From an uncultured Eubacteriales bacterium (GTDB taxonomy: Bacteria > Bacillota > Clostridia > Oscillospirales > Acutalibacteraceae), in the NCBI GenBank assembly GCA_900313475.1, contig OMRJ01000235.1, positions 1-6,250 on the forward strand: a stretch of DNA of 6,250 bases, written 5' to 3'. The position numbers and the translations under genes were made by a program. Numbering within the stretch: position 1 is the stretch's first letter; the number at the start of each line of letters is the position of its first letter. The notes beneath the pieces are model-generated. The model was not told the DNA's origin. It saw only the letters and a program-made list of their open reading frames with translations, and ran no database searches. Positions 6,174 through 6,250 of the stretch are shown one piece after another.

Positions 6174-6250
6174 CGCTCATGCCGCGTTAAAACCCTTGCA
6201 AATACGACAAGTATTCGCTGCGGGCTTTGCCTTGCCTGAACAAAAATCAG
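6166..6250 (-). repeat. inverted repeat closing an 85-base structured segment
   Basis: CTGATTTT at 6166-6173 is the exact inverse of AAAATCAG at 6243-6250. On the - strand the enclosed RNA has an inner eight-pair hairpin (6218-6211 with 6205-6198, loop TTGTC, one G-U wobble). That hairpin has an A-C mismatch when read on the + strand, which suggests the - strand is the transcribed one. The - strand half at 6250-6244 would suit the 5' side of an anticodon stem and loop. Confidence 0.5.

Noticed and set aside
5872..6180. - strand open frame of 102 codons across the tRNA-like part and the DUF4956 start
   Set aside because: Its start lies in the tRNA-like sequence, with the typical spurious translation of a T arm, and the rest is the antisense of family-recognised coding sequence.
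6174..6243. Group I intron in the tRNA-like sequence
   Set aside because: The segment is only about 70 bases, and no conserved core (P3-P7-P8 type strands) is visible. It is kept only as an interruption of unknown kind.
6123..6250. 3' end of a transfer-messenger RNA on the - strand
   Set aside because: The T arm and CCA end look similar, but the acceptor strand has C at position 70 and no G-U identity pair can form there. No tag-peptide frame or pseudoknot pattern was seen.

Overview
The window looks like a chromosomal stretch of an uncultured, probably gut-associated member of the Clostridia (Bacillota). The grounds are strong AGGAGG-type ribosome binding sites before nearly every gene, an intermediate G+C content, a zinc-ribbon bL28 of 62 residues, a VTC-domain gene followed by a DUF4956 gene, and DUF4091 and DUF1015 proteins that resemble clostridial family members. 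All clear genes are on the + strand. This assignment comes from recognising families, not from a database search.

Layout: 22-1623 is a DUF4091/GH123-like glycosidase with no signal peptide. After a 111-base gap holding a candidate sigma-A promoter and a 17-bp tandem repeat comes 1735-3375, a GTG-started lipoprotein of the family 5 (oligopeptide/OppA-type) ABC substrate-binding proteins, with no permease or ATPase genes in view. A DUF1015 gene (3419-4657) follows 43 bases later with no terminator between them. rpmB (4782-4970) has its own candidate promoter and a clear intrinsic terminator at 5006-5033. A non-coding stretch of about 190 bases then leads to a VTC-domain gene (5227-5952), a relative of polyphosphate polymerases, which overlaps the start of a DUF4956 membrane-protein gene (from 5936).

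The most unusual part is the right end. The DUF4956 reading frame matches its family only to about residue 64 (base 6127) and then runs into sequence that, on the - strand, has the T arm, variable arm and acceptor 3' strand of a class II (Leu-like) tRNA, ending in CCA at 6123. The break in the protein coincides almost exactly with the 3' terminus of the tRNA-like sequence. No intact 5' half of the tRNA is visible, but bases complementary to its anticodon strand reappear at the last bases of the window. This could be an integrated element's attachment site, a tRNA interrupted in its anticodon loop, or an assembly chimera. The sequence alone does not decide.

The genes do not form one pathway. 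The likely transcription units are the glycosidase (its upstream part lies outside), the lipoprotein plus DUF1015 pair, rpmB alone, and the VTC/DUF4956 pair. I saw no CRISPR array, insertion sequence or rRNA gene.
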